This document shows, in pieces, positions 32,166 to 44,112 of a stretch of 64,000 nucleotides of DNA (the first letter of the stretch is position 1; every line of letters begins with the position of its first letter). The position numbers and the translations under genes are program-made. Where the stretch lies: positions 2,790,001 through 2,854,000 of the forward strand of contig CANUEZ040000140.1 in assembly GCA_948099385.1 (NCBI GenBank), given 5' to 3'. The DNA comes from Fasciola hepatica. Its lineage: Eukaryota > Platyhelminthes > Trematoda > Plagiorchiida > Fasciolidae. The notes beneath the pieces were generated by a model. It worked only from the letters and a program-made list of their open reading frames with translations. It was not told the origin of the DNA and ran no database searches.

Positions 32166-33993
32166 TGTTGACCGGAGCACTTTAGGGAGCAATTCGGTTG
32201 ACCCACTTATACACCGGACCTTCGGAATATAGCTGCCAGAGAAACGATGCAGGCAGATTTCACTACCCCGTCAGAAATGAAAATTAGGCGGGAGATAGGT
32301 TATTTAAAAAGATGCAAAGCTGCTGGACCGGATGGGTTGTCTCCATCTTTCTTCGAGGATGAGGGCAAAACTTTGGTTTCAGAGTTAACAAACTCCTCTG
32401 GGTAATTCGGGATAGCAAGCAGACTCCCAGGGATTGGCGTGAATCGGTGATTGGGCCGATTTACAAGAAACGTGACAGATTCTCTAGTGAAAACCACAGA
32501 GTAATTATCTTGGTAAGTGTCGCGTCTGAACTGCTCACCGGGATTATACCTCACCGATTATCGAGTACTCGCGAGATGTGTACGCGTGAGAATCAAGCCG
32601 GTTTCAGACCTGGTCGAGGTTGTATCGACCATATCTTCACTCTTCGACAAACCTTAGAGCACAGACACATCTTCCGTAGGCCCATAATCTGTCTTTCTTG
32701 ATCTGAAAGCGGCATTCGACTCAGTTGACCGCACGGTTCTCTGGCGCGGCCTCTCATTGAAGGGTGTGTCAGAGAAATTTATTTCTCTTTTCCAATACCC
32801 GTATGCAAACAGCGAAGCCGAGTTCGTGCTTACGGCGATCATTCCCCCGAGTTCACCACAGAAAGTGATATTCGTCAGGGTTGCTCTCTTTCAGCCTTCC
32901 TCTTCAATTTTGTGATTGATTTGATTCTCGAGATGGCCCTATCGTCATGTGAGAATGGCAGCATTGATCTTTGTTCAGGCAGTAAACTGTTTGACTTGGA
33001 ATATGCGGACGAAATTGTTCTTCTGAGTGAAGATCCAGGTAAGTTGCAATCTCCCTTAGATAGCCTCAACAACAGTGTAGCAATGTTTCGAATGCGTTTT
33101 GCACCTTCAAAGTGTAAAATGTTGCTGCAGGACTTGATTGTCTCAACATCAAACCTCTACTTGGTAGGGGAAGCTCTATCTGAAGTGGATAAATGTTTTT
33201 ACCTGGATAATTACATCTCACCAGATGGACAGATAACGGATGAAGTGTCATTGCGTACACAGAGAGCGTGTTTGGCTTTTGCCAACCTCCGTCATCTGTG
33301 GCGTTGGCGTGACATTCGATTGTCTGTTAAGGGTAGAGTGCACAATGCGGTGGTTAGGTCCGCTCTTTTATACAGTTCAGACACATGGCCGTTAAGAGTG
33401 GAAGATAGACGAACATTGTTGGTGTTCAAGCATCGATGTCTCCGTATCATTGCCCGAATATGGTGGGAACACCGTATCAGCAATGCTGAGTTTCGGCGAA
33501 AGGTGTTGGGAACCAGATGTCATTCTGTGGATCAAGTACTGAATCTAAACAGGTTAAGGTGATTGGGACATGTGTTACGCATATCCACCGATAGACTTCC
33601 TCAGCATACGCTGTTCTGTGAGGCAGGTAGTGATTGGGAGGTAGGTCGAGGTGGTCAGTGCATGACATGGCGAAAAGGTATGAAGGCCTTGACCAGTGGA
33701 CTTGGTCAAGTAGAACGTGTTAGACTTCCAGGTCGGGGTCCACTTGATCCACCTACGAAATGGTTGGAAACATTAGGTGATGTGACTAGGTGTCGCGGTC
33801 AGTGGCGTAGTTTTATTCAGACTCTTTCCTTATCCTCTTGATTTCTGCTTGATACTTTGATTTTTTTGGGTCTTTTTCATTATGATTCTTTTCTTTTTGC
33901 CCTTTACTGGACGATGCTGGATAATAGCACTCGAAATCGGAGCACAGAAGTGCGAGGTAATGGTTGAATTAACTAAAACTGAAACGGTTGCGG
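32166..33993 (+). mobile_element. RTE-A copy 2, 5'-truncated
   Basis: It starts at the GAGCACTTTAGGG point of the family, between endonuclease and reverse transcriptase, and ends in the AACTAAAACTGAAAC tail. Sequence is nearly identical to 15152-16963 of copy 1, differing by scattered substitutions and a few short indels. Coding frames read RESVIGPIYKK-type fingers, then FNFVIDLILEMA, YADEIVLLSED (the second catalytic aspartate of YADD reads E), MRFAPSKCKML and LGHVLRISTDRLPQHTLF. The frameshifts near 32695 and 32810 match those of copy 1. Confidence 0.9.
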
Positions 33994-34007
33994 TCAGATG
34001 GTAGTTA

Positions 34008-34232
34008 CTGTGCCTTTTAGCTTCGGTCAACCCAAGGTCGGATTCACGTGCGTAATTTTTGACGCACATTGTGGTGCGATGTGCAGACGACGAGCGCACG
34101 CTGTAGCCACCCACATGAAGTGTGTAAGGATTATTGATACGTCGTTCTTTAGACCAATCAGGTCGAAGTCTCAAACAGACAATAGGATGGCATTTCCGAA
34201 AAACTTTGACCTAATCCCGAAACCATACTGAA
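34008..34232 (-). repeat. Right arm of the inverted repeat around RTE-A copy 2
   Basis: This is the partner of 31965-32165. It is about 25 bp longer on the inner side (GAAGCTAAAAGGCACAG) than the left arm. Confidence 0.8.
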
Positions 34233-35154
34233 TATGGTTGTTGTGAAGATGCGGGCAAATGCTCTGGAATGTATCGTGCAAGCTTGTACCATTGACTTTG
34301 TTTTCTAAGAAAATACGACTTCATTTTAACATAGAATGTGTATTGATGTGTCGGGTCATTCTAACACATGCACATCTTCTTTGTTGTTGTAAGTTCTCAT
34401 TGGAGTCAGAGTGTCCACGCCACTTCTGAGTATTTCTGGGGACAAAAGAGAATACCAGCATATCCCATCACTAGATAAGAGGAACTCAAGAATGCGTTCA
34501 TTTGTTAGTCCACCCGTAACTTGATAGGTAGTCCGGTACCGAAGAATGTGCCGTTCTCAACGTTGTGTTCTTCCCCAGGTAACTCTGAAATGTATTACGG
34601 ACGATCAATAGCCCTTTTAAACATCCGAGCCGCTTGTGACTTCGTTGAGTTAAAAGACCTTGAATTTCATGGTCCAGCTGTTCTTCACAAATGTAGAACA
34701 CATACAAACAGCATGCTGTTTGACTCCAGGCCAAATGAACGTATAGGGGTCATTATTATCTTGTTTCTCGATTGCAGATTGTCTCCGCCGGGGTTTTCTG
34801 TTCTCACACTCCTTGTTCAACCACGCAAACGATGACATTCTTCAAAAAATTCAGGGAAGCCACCGAAAGAGAGGCGTTGAACTACTTACCGGTGATAGGA
34901 TCTTAAACTGAACAGGCATCATCGTATCAGTTTGCGACGACAATTCCACGTGATTGAAACCAGAATATTTGCACCGATTTGCATTTCTTGGAAACATTGT
35001 AAATTGTCTGCCTTTCGTGGAGGACACTCACATGAGTGCGCAAAATGATCATGACCAAATATGAGGAGATTGGTTTTGAAATAAAATGATTCGTCATGCT
35101 GTTGGTGGAAGAGTGCTATATCGTGTAGTGTATAAGTTCAATAAGCCCTTAACA
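34233..35154. other. Intron 5, unassigned stretch
   Basis: No gene, exon or repeat is recognised. Confidence 0.5.
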
Positions 35155-35330
35155 GCCGGCCTGGATAGCCTGGTAGTTGGGTGTTCGACTCATAATCGTT
35201 CCCCTCGGATTCGAGTCCCATTGGTGGCTCGGTGATTGTGCACTCCTGATGATTCCTAACAATAGTTTTCAGTGATGAGTTGAGCACCCACACTGCATGA
35301 TGAATCATATTATGCATAGCGAAATATATT
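35155..35330 (+). mobile_element. Second tRNA-derived SINE family
   Basis: GCCGGCCTGGATAGCCTGGT resembles an A-box region and GGATTCGAGTCCC is a B box 40 bases further on. A body with GGTGGCTCGGTGATTGTGCA and CCTAACAATAG follows. A truncated relative lies at 38920-39030. The head differs from the SINE family at 22.0 kb. Confidence 0.6.
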
Positions 35331-35769
35331 TCTTACTCGAAGGTGTGCTATCTGGAGTTGTGAAACAAAAAACGAATTGTCAGTTCATTATAAACTGGCA
35401 TGCAGTTCTTCATATCGGAATACATCGTCCTAAGTAATCCCATTGCCTTGCCCCACCATTGAAGTTTCCCTAACCATGAGGCACGAGTCAATAAATTCAT
35501 TTGTTGAGTTGACGCCATCAGTCATGATATAGGTGCTTTTGTTCACAAGACAGAAAAATTGACGGGACCAGCAGACATTGTCAGATGGTATAACACGGTT
35601 TAGGCTGTACAGGTTCATGCACTGCGATGCGATCAGAAGTTTTCGTTGCACATTTTGTTCTTCTTAGTTTGTTGTCTTTTTGCTCTATGGTGACAGAAGT
35701 GTATTAGTCCGTGTGCATGGAGTAAAATTTGGACAACAGAAACCGGATACGCTTGTATTCTGGTGTCTG

Positions 35770-35771
35770 TC

Positions 35772-35817
<46 letters not shown>
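35770..35817. repeat. Compound GT/GA microsatellite
   Basis: A GT array passes directly into a GA array. Confidence 0.95.
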
Positions 35818-35822
<5 letters not shown>

Positions 35823-37244
35823 TTGAGTGAGTGGGTGAGTAGCTGTCCTCATCACAAACGGTGTTATTCACGCATGCTTCGTTCTCCAAAATTCAGTTCC
35901 ACTAGTCTCCTCAAGACTGCTGTCCACCAACTGAATTTACATCATGCGAGATATGATAGATTGACATGCTACTGACCTCATTATGCACTTTTTGATGATG
36001 CCTTCATGCCGTGTACTGGGTGAAATATGGGAATGCGTTCATCTTCATGTTAATGGACAACCAGACCTCAGTTTTGTTATAGTTTGGCACTATATTTTGA
36101 ACAAATTCCATGACCTAGTTCAGTTTGAGCTCACTCTTCAGTTCAGATTATCTGTGCGGTTATTTACATGTTTTTCGATATATCATTCATGCGGATAAAC
36201 TAACGGTCAAGTCTGATTAAATCGGTTAGATGATATTTACAACGGGATTAATTTCCAACCGACCTCATGTCATATGAATGTGATCCGGTCTTCTGCGCTT
36301 GCTTTTCGTTAAACACTAGCAGCTTTGACTTGTTTCATGCCGGAATTGGACCCTCGTCTATTTTTGCCGATCTAAAAGGAAACAAGTAGTATTAGTCTAT
36401 GATAGATAGTATCCAAATGGCAACGGTACGACACACGAAGTAAACTGTTTCGGTGGGAATATTATGCACCGGGGTTGAGAGGATTAACTTACGGAATGCA
36501 AAAGTACATTGGGCTTGAGCAATGTTGAGGTATAACATTATTGGTGCATTTTAGAATATTGGTTTGTTGAATGTGATTTCTATGATGTCCGAAGGCGTTC
36601 GTCTCAAAGTAGACCTACGGCCCGGCACCTCTCGTTAATCATCCCACTCTCTCAAAACCAGTGACAGATTGACGCCATAGTGCGCGATACACACTACTTT
36701 TTCAATGCTTTCTGCTACAAGGATCCGTTACACCTTGAAGAACTGGCAGCGATGACCTTGAAGCTTTAAGTGGAGACCCAAATATTGTGTTCTCCAAAGT
36801 ATGCGGCTGACACATTTTGGCCTGTGAAAAATTTGCTATGAAGATTCTCGTAGACCCCACGCATTCCCTGTACCATGAGTTATCTGCATGCCGTTCACAT
36901 CCCACTACACGTCTCGCATTTAGACTTACCTCCCCCTGTATCGCAACTCTGCAATACATTATTTAGCACGTGTTCTGGTTGAAAAGATAATCACAGAGGA
37001 ATTTCACATAAACCAGCTTTTTCCTGCTCCTTCCAGCGTGGCAGTAATTATTTCTTCTCCTGTTGGCTGAAATATGGGTTTGTTCGCTTACCGAAGTCCC
37101 CAATATAATACAATATGATACGATGCGATACAATACATAAGTTTCTATTAAGTGAAGTGTGTTAATGATCTGGGCTACAAAGAAGTTCCGTTTGTCATCA
37201 AAGTTGACCGGACGTGATGTGGCTGAAACCCTTGGTTTTTGGAC
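35818..37244. other. Intron 5, unassigned stretch
   Basis: No gene, exon or repeat is recognised in 1.4 kb. A short run of ATACGATAC-type words near 37100-37130 is the only local pattern. Confidence 0.45.
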
Positions 37245-37531
37245 TTATACTACATCTGCCACGACGAGACTGCACCTTGGCGTGACGTAATGGTTTGCGT
37301 GCCTTTTTTTACCGAAAGAGCTGCGTAAGATGGCTTTCTTAAGCCGTAGATGCAGTCATGCATGACAGGTCAATAGGCAGAGGTGAATCAAAGTCCAGTT
37401 CTTATGATTCAGGTTTTGGGCAACGCCTGGACGGTAGTTCGAAGCGGTCTGGCAATAGGCATGGAAACCCTAACCAGTAGACTTGGCCAAGTAGGACATG
37501 TGAGACTTCCGGGTTGGGGCTCACAAGATCC
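37245..37531 (+). pseudogene. Old RTE relic, left part (5' end and C-terminal block)
   Basis: 37265-37400 matches the conserved RTE 5' segment (GACTGCACCTTGGCGTGA, GATGGCTTTCTTAAGCC, TGACAGGTCAAT). 37450-37531 matches the C-terminal coding block (GACTTGGCCAAGTAGGACATG, GACTTCCGGGTTGGGG). The middle of the element is deleted. It is cut at AGATCC (37526-37531) by RTE-A copy 3 and resumes at 38679. Confidence 0.75.
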
Positions 37532-38672
37532 AGTTCAGTTCAGTTTACTCAACCATTAACCCTGCATTTCTGTGTTCTGGTTTCGGTTGCTGCCTCCTAG
37601 CATTGTAGAGACAAGGGCAAGAAATAAAAGCATAATGTGAAAAAGATCCAAAAAATCAAAGTAATCACGAAGACAACAAAAGAGCTCGAATGTAACTACG
37701 CCACTGGTTACGACACCCAGCCATATCACAATGTTCCCAACCATTTCGTGGGCAGGTCCCATGGACTCCAACCCGGAAGTCTAACACATCCTACTTGACC
37801 AAGTCCACTGGTCAAGGCCTTCATACCTTTTCGCCATGTCATGCACTGACCATCTCGACCTACCTTCCAATCACTACCTGCCTCACAGAACAGCGTATGC
37901 TGAGGAAGTCTATCGGTGGATATGCGTAACACATGTCCCAATCACCTTAACCTGTTTAGATTCAGTACTTGATCCACAGAATGACCTCTGGTTCCCAACA
38001 CCTTACGCCGAACCTCAGCATTGTTGATACGGTGTTCCCACCATATTCGGGCAATGATACGGAGACATCGATGCTTGAACACCAACAATGTTCGTCTATC
38101 TTCCACTCTTAACGGCCATGTGTCTGAACTGCATAAAAGAGCGGACCTAACCACCGCATTGTGCACTCGATCCTTGACAGACAATCGAATGTCTCGCCGG
38201 TGCCACAGGTAACGTAGGTAGGTAAAAGCCAAACATGCCTTCTGTGAACGCGATCAAACTTCATCCGGTACCTGCAACTGTCCAGGTAACAAAACTTATC
38301 TACTTCAGCTAGAACTTCCTCTGCTAGCACAAGGATTGGCGTGGGGCCAGTCCATTACTGCAGCGACACTTTATACTTTGAAGGTGCAAAACGCATCCCA
38401 AACACCACTGTACTGTTGTTTAGGCTATCTAAGAAAGCTAGATCTTCACTCAAAAGAACAAAATCGTCCGCGTATTTCAATTCAGACAGTTTACTGTCCA
38501 AGCAACGATCGATACCATTATTCTCGCACGGGGATAGGGTTATCTCAACAATCAAGTCAATTACGAAATGGAATAGGAAGGTGAAAGAGGATAACCCTAA
38601 CGAACACCACTTTCCGTGGTGAACTCGGCTGAAAGATCGATGTGAGTACGAACCCGGCTGCGGCTATTAGCG
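37532..38672 (-). mobile_element. RTE-A copy 3, 5'-truncated, nested in an older RTE
   Basis: The minus-strand copy carries reverse transcriptase from ESGVR and YADDFVLLSED (near 38460) through MRFAPSKYKV and CLRIIARIWWEHRINNAE to the C-terminal block LGHVLRISTDRLPQHTLF and the CTGAACTGAACTG tail (37532-37545). Flanking AGATCC at 37526-37531 and 38673-38678 is the likely target-site duplication, and the older element reads on across it. Frameshifts break the ORF near 38240 and 38330. Confidence 0.85.
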
Positions 38673-38678
38673 AGATCC

Positions 38679-38905
38679 GCTAACCGGGTGGTTGGCGACA
38701 ATAAATTATATGACTGAATGTCACGACCAGTGGCGCAGTTGCATTCGGGCTCTTTGTTTCCGTGATTTCCACTTATTACTTTGTTTTCGGTTCTTTTTCG
38801 CTTTATACTTCTCTTCATTCTGCGCTCAACTAAGTGATTTTCCGAGGTGGCAGTGAATACCAAAGCACAGAAGTGCTAGATTGATGCTTAAATGAATTGA
38901 AGTAT
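38679..38905 (+). pseudogene. Old RTE relic, right part (C-terminus and 3' end)
   Basis: It continues the coding block broken at 37531: GGGTGGTTGGCGACAAT, then CGACCAGTGGCGCAGTTGCA, then a 3' untranslated region with CACAGAAGTGC and a TGAATTGAAG end. Confidence 0.75.
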
Positions 38906-38919
38906 ACTACCCGGCCTCT

Positions 38920-39030
38920 ACTTGCGGGGTTTACATTTCTGCCTGCCGTATTCGAGCCCCAATCGGTACTCCTTGGATATGCACTGCTGGCCTTTGTAAT
39001 CAAGAACAAAACGGCAGTAAGATTCGTCCA
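38920..39030 (+). mobile_element. Truncated copy of the second SINE family
   Basis: GTATTCGAGCCCCAATCGGTACTCC and GGATATGCACTGCTGG parallel the B-box region and body of 35155-35330. The head is damaged. Confidence 0.45.
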
Positions 39031-39868
39031 TGGCTTTTGAGCGGTGATTGAAGCTTCGATATAGTCCAGTGAATCGTTTTGCATGACAGAAAAAGCCGAT
39101 TACCCGTGTGAAACGAATGGATACTAACAACTGTGCAACTAGGGGGGGGGGCATATATTAAGTGTTTCTGCAGTCTTTTTTCTGTGGTTTGTCTCTAAAC
39201 TTCTTCTTTTTTCTGATGGACGAGAAAGACAGTAATGAATTTTATTATCTTCATACTCATGAATAGCGGTCGTAATCCTTATTGATGGTCTTCCTAGTTT
39301 CTCGATTTCTGCTCCGGTTTTCTTTGTAAGGCGATTCTTTTTCAACAGTCCTTTCAGGTTTATTCTAAGTTTGGTAGCTTTCTACTGTTTTTATCCAGAT
39401 GAGGGCAGAAACTATTAACCTAGCGCCTATGAAGCTGTGCTTGCGTTCAGTGTTAGTAGTGATTGATTACGCGATCGAATGAGGTACTATCTACATTCGG
39501 TTCTTATGAAACAATCTCACTGGCATTATTGTTGATAATCGGATCGCCTATGAATAATGGCCTCAAGCGGTTGTTTTCCTGAGTCTTGTTTACGCATGCT
39601 GGGGATAAATTGCCGCTGAATGAGGTGGGTCTGATCCTAATGTAACGTGGGGGCATGACAAGTTGGAAGTAGTCCGACTTAGCTTTCAGCTTTAATACTG
39701 GAGGACCAGCAAATTCTTCAACCGAAGACTCATAATAATGTGATTCAGATGGCAAAAAACTACAGCAAGGAGGTGCATGAAGCGAAACCCTACACGATAG
39801 AGTTGCCTCATTTCTATATACTCCTTTCGCACTGACACGTTCATTAAGAAAATGCCATATTTTCCCAG
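39031..39868. other. End of intron 5
   Basis: No gene or repeat is recognised. A 10-base G run lies near 39142. The intron ends in a pyrimidine-rich acceptor TTTTCCCAG. Confidence 0.5.
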
Positions 39869-40124
39869 GCGCGGTTTTATCATGGGTATGTGGAACGCTC
39901 ATACCAGCATCGGAAATATTTTGGGCTCAGTTCTGGCCGGTCAGTTTGTACAGTCTAACTGGGGTGCATCGTTTGCCGTTCCGGGCTTAATCCTACTCGG
40001 TGGATCTGTCGTGGTCTATGCGAGTCTTGTCGATCATCCTGACCGATTGGGACTGCCCGATTCCGCAGTAAAATCGCCCCATCCGAAAGAATTCAGTCCG
40101 GGCCCTACGCATTCTTTGTCCGAA
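39869..40124 (+). CDS. SLC37-like antiporter, exon 6 (helices 5-6)
   Basis: The exon completes an arginine codon (AG|G) so that the chain reads GKRRRGFIMGMWNAHTS, matching GKRGFIMGIWNSHTSVGN of SLC37A2. It goes on through GNILGSVLAGQFVQSNWGAS, helix 6 (AVPGLILLGGSVVVY) and DHPDRLGLP, the LIEHPED-like exit of helix 6, into a charged cytosolic loop. It ends in phase 0 at GAA|GTGAGT. Confidence 0.95.
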
Positions 40125-40580
40125 GTGAGTTATCCTCTGTTTCTATGAGCTCAGAGACTGAAACACATGCGTACGTATTTGTACTGAACTCATTTCCGTA
40201 CTGTTTTTGGTCCACTTCACTTTCATGATTCGAACGTCGTGCACGTTTTTTCTTGTATCAAACCAACCTGTAATCGTTGTTGACTTTGTGCCTTGCTTGG
40301 TTTGCACAACGATGTGAGCGTTACGATTGTGGCACAGACACGTGGGGGAATATTTTTCCGTTTTATGCCGAAGCACGAGTTTATTCATTTTATTTCAGTT
40401 CTTCGGTTTTGGCCTCTACTCCTTGGTGGTGAACACCGGTCCACTGCCACCAGACGCGTTACCACGCCTAACCCGTATGGACGTTACTTGGTTTCTCAGG
40501 GTTCAGGTTATCCCTAAATGTGCAATGAGCCAGCAAGGATATGGGGTATTCCCCTTCAACTACACTCATGTGCAAACAGA
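40125..40580. other. Start of intron 6
   Basis: Nothing is recognised in this part of the 9.3-kb intron (40125-49468). Confidence 0.5.
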
Positions 40581-41225
40581 TTGAATGTTGATACACAACT
40601 AACGGCGGCACCTAGCCATATCGCCTAATATGTTCAGCCGTCTGGTAGGCGCATCTTGTGATCTCCGACGCGGAAGCCTAGCACGTCCTATGTGGTCACT
40701 TCTACCTTTTCCCATGCCATGGACTGATTATGTGAGCGCTACCAACTTCAGAGAACAATGTATAACAAGCGAGTCTATCTGTGGGCGTGCATAATATAAG
40801 TCCCAACCATCGAAATCTGTTTAAGTGCTTGGTCTACAGGTTGATCTGTGAACCTCGATACCCCCTATACATAATCTCAGCACTGCTGATACCGTGTCCC
40901 CACCGTACTTAAGTAGTGCTCAAATGCCGATGATCTGAGCGCCATCGATCCGTAATTTCTGAACTTCTGAACTGCATAGAAGGACTGCTCTGGTTGATTT
41001 GGTGTACTCTGTCTCTTGGCCGATCAATAGATTTCACATCGACACCAATGGCGGCTAGGGTTGTTCATATCCAGATTGTTATGCGTGAGCAACAACACTT
41101 CATCGTGGGCTTATTGAGAAGATGAACACAAAATTGTTTCGATTTCTTTAACTGTAGTTGTAGTATGCGAGATGTAGTGTCTTCCGTGGGGGTTGCACGT
41201 GTACGATCTGCAAAGACAAAAAGAA
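40581..41225 (-). pseudogene. Strongly decayed RTE C-terminal relic
   Basis: Word order on the minus strand follows the RTE-A C-terminal region: a CACAGATGG/RHLW-type block near 41040, CGGTACCATTGCTC-like CATCGGCATTTGAGCACTAC near 40920, CAGATCAACC...AAGCACTTAAACAG near 40830, and GGACTTATATTATGCACGCCC near 40790. Divergence is too great for intact motifs. Confidence 0.55.
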
Positions 41226-41954
41226 AACTCGGTGAGCCGTAGCTCAGTAAGTGTATCAGCAAGCATCAACACTTACACCGATAAGGATGGGACTGGCGAT
41301 CTATCTGAGCGTATTACATAGTCGTTTTGTCGTGTATCTACGGCATCTGCTTTCCTGTCACAGTGTGCGTTTCAGCCGAATTCTGGTTGCTGGAGAAAAA
41401 TATAAGCAAGAACCACCCGTATTTGACTACCGGTTTCTTCGCATTATTGTACAAATGTTTTAGTCCAATATAATCAACATTGTTGAGGTTGGGTTTAGAG
41501 TACTGGGTACGCAAGACAAGCTGCTAAACCAGACACTTGACGGTTATTTTGTTTTGAATATATGTGAGCTACCTCGGTATACCCTTTTTATCGAGGCATT
41601 TAGCGACTGGAAAATGATTCCGGTTTGCTTGTACACGTTGTAGAAAGAGTCGGAAAGCTTGACTGGAGGATTTATCTATGTAGGACGCGTTGGGATTCCC
41701 GCTTAGGGTCCACGATCTTTACCAACGGGTTGGAAGCGCGAGTTGCCGTGATAAGGTGTCGTAGACAATACTCATCAGCACCCAGAATGTACTGTCCTAT
41801 ACAGCATGCTTTCAGTTCAACCGCGTCAATTTCTGTCAATTAGAGTGGGTGACGTTGGGGAAATATCACGAAAACCAAAGCCTTGGGGGGGGGGCGGTTA
41901 CTTGTTATATTTTGAGTTTTTAAAATACCCTTCCCATGGAGTTTTACCGATCTT
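41226..41954. other. Intron 6, unassigned stretch
   Basis: No gene or repeat is recognised. A G run lies near 41886. Confidence 0.5.
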
Positions 41955-44112
41955 TTCGTCATAGGGAGATTGCACCCTGAGCTGGTTTGGTGGCATGTAT
42001 GCCTCCACAGCTCAAAGAGCTATTCGGGATGACTCTCTCAACTTGGAGTTGCAATCATGCTTGACGGATCAATGGGCGGACAAAGTTGGTTTTCACAGAA
42101 CTAGTTGATGTTTAAAATCTGGTGGTTGTACGACTAGCCACTATGCCCCTAGCAAGGTCACTCTAGTGAGTAAAAACGGAGAGAAGCATTTTGATAGTCT
42201 GTTATATTTTTAACTCCAACTGTTGTAGTTGTGTTACCCAAAATGTGGTGGAAATGAAACGCCAATACACGTGATGGTCTAAATCACACTTGATTTAGAC
42301 CAGTTGTGCACAGTATCCGACTAGAGCATGAACCACAGTGGACAAAGATCAGAAGGCGATGGAAGCTCATATGTTCATAAGCTGTTCGCCTGATTGACTC
42401 CTTGTATGCGTCCGACGTATCACTGAGGCTTCTGGGCATGTCGTGAGGGACGGTCGTAATTCGTTAAAAAATGAAATTTTCCTGACAATGAGAGACGTGA
42501 TCACACTTCATTTGAAAACTGTCGCTCACCAAAGTGGTACAGCTCCCACCGAGAAGATGCTGAACCGTTTATATTAGGTGCATGGGGCTGAGGACTGAAT
42601 TTGAAAGCGGATTGATAGTCCTAGCACCAGTGAGTACAGGGCGCCAAAAGTTCAGGAAGCACGTGACAAATCATGAGTTCGTGCATGAGTGTTTCGGTCA
42701 CATTCTCGCACTGGATTAACGCCTCACTAAGTTGTGTGTCAGACTGCTTAGTTTGAGTCTCTGATCGGGGTTTCTGGAGAAAAGGCCTTTGCGTTGTGGT
42801 AAGCCGCAAAGTATTGTGTTCCCAGAAATCTCCAACAGCCCCGGAAGCAGTAATTCAGTTTTTTCTTCATCTAATTACAAACGAGTGCAAGGAACCGCAT
42901 GTAGTCATGATTGGGATCTATAACTTGTGATACAAGAAATAATTTGAAAGTCGAAGTCTATCGCTAACAAACAGTCCTCGCGCGAGAATCGAGTTGGGTT
43001 TATACCTAGCCGAGGTTGTGTTAGACACATCTTCACTCTTCGACAAATGCACAGACACGGACAAACCTTTCATCTACCCATCATCTCTGTTTTTCTTTAT
43101 AATGAAGCCACGTTTGACTCTGTCACTCGCACAGCTCCCTGGCGCCGACTGTTGTTGAATGGTATACCGTCAGGTGAAAATACATTCAGACATTCTCCAA
43201 GTTCAAAGTGTTTAACCTTGAGTACTTGGATAATTTATTGCATGCAAGTTAAGGTCCAGGTCACTTGCAAACTTTTTTGGACAGCATGAATGACTAAGTG
43301 TTTTGTTCTGTCCTACTACCTCTACTGAGAAGACTTTCCCACCGTCGAACCATCTTGTTTTACTGTGCAAAAACAAGCAGTTCATATAGGATAGTAGGTG
43401 ACCGCAATCAAAATCATGGTACGAAGCGCACTGGCCAAGAACACTTCCCATAGCCGGGTCTTCTGACTGGCTTTTTTGGTTACGTCCCTGACTGGTTGAT
43501 TTCGTTCCTGTCGGTCGAAACAACTGCTGGCAGATCATAGACTAATTTCTTTTCGTTTAGGTAAACAGCCGTTAGTCGCTGATCAGTCGATTCCGTCGTG
43601 CTCAGTTAAAACAACTCTTGGCCGCTGGTTGGTCGATTCCGCTCGGTTCAATGAAAGCAACTGTTGGCGGCTGGTTGGATGATTTCGTTCAGTTTCGTCA
43701 CGAACTAATTGCACCATCACTGGTATCTGCACCATTGTCCCAATCTGGTGGGAATATCGTATCCATAACGCTGGTGTTAGGTGTAGAGCATTAGGTAAAG
43801 GAGATAAATCACCATTTGGTACACTACACTACACGATGGCTGTGTTACGTCTGTCTCCGGCTAGAATTCCTCTTTGCAGAGTGATTACTGAGGTAATTAG
43901 TAGCTGGAAAAGGCGTACAATTGTTCAGTTCATGTTATGAAAGAAAGATATGGAAGGATAGTCAGACCATGAAAGACCTGAAAGAAGGGAATAACAACCG
44001 TCATCATCGGACCTCATCGTGTGACTCGTTAGGCTTCCTGAGTGGGGTTTGAGAGAACCATCTACTGAGTGGTTGAAAACTTTGAGAGAAATAGCAGTGT
44101 TACGATCATCGT
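41955..44112 (+). pseudogene. Old RTE-A copy, decayed
   Basis: The parts appear in element order. 41962-42110 is the conserved 5' segment (GGAGATTGCACC, CAAAGAGCTAT, ATGCTTGACGGATCAATGGG). 42540-42870 is the distal 5' region, matching 46640-46380 in reverse. 42970-43200 is reverse transcriptase (LYLAEVVLDTSSLFDKC and FDSVTRTAPW across frames). 43720-44106 is the C-terminal region. RTE-A copy 4 abuts it tail to tail at 44113. Confidence 0.75.

Noticed and set aside
37526..37545. TTCAG/TGAAC arrays at 12.9, 13.2, 37.5, 44.1 and 63.5 kb as satellites
   Set aside because: They are the 3' tails of non-LTR elements, not independent satellites.
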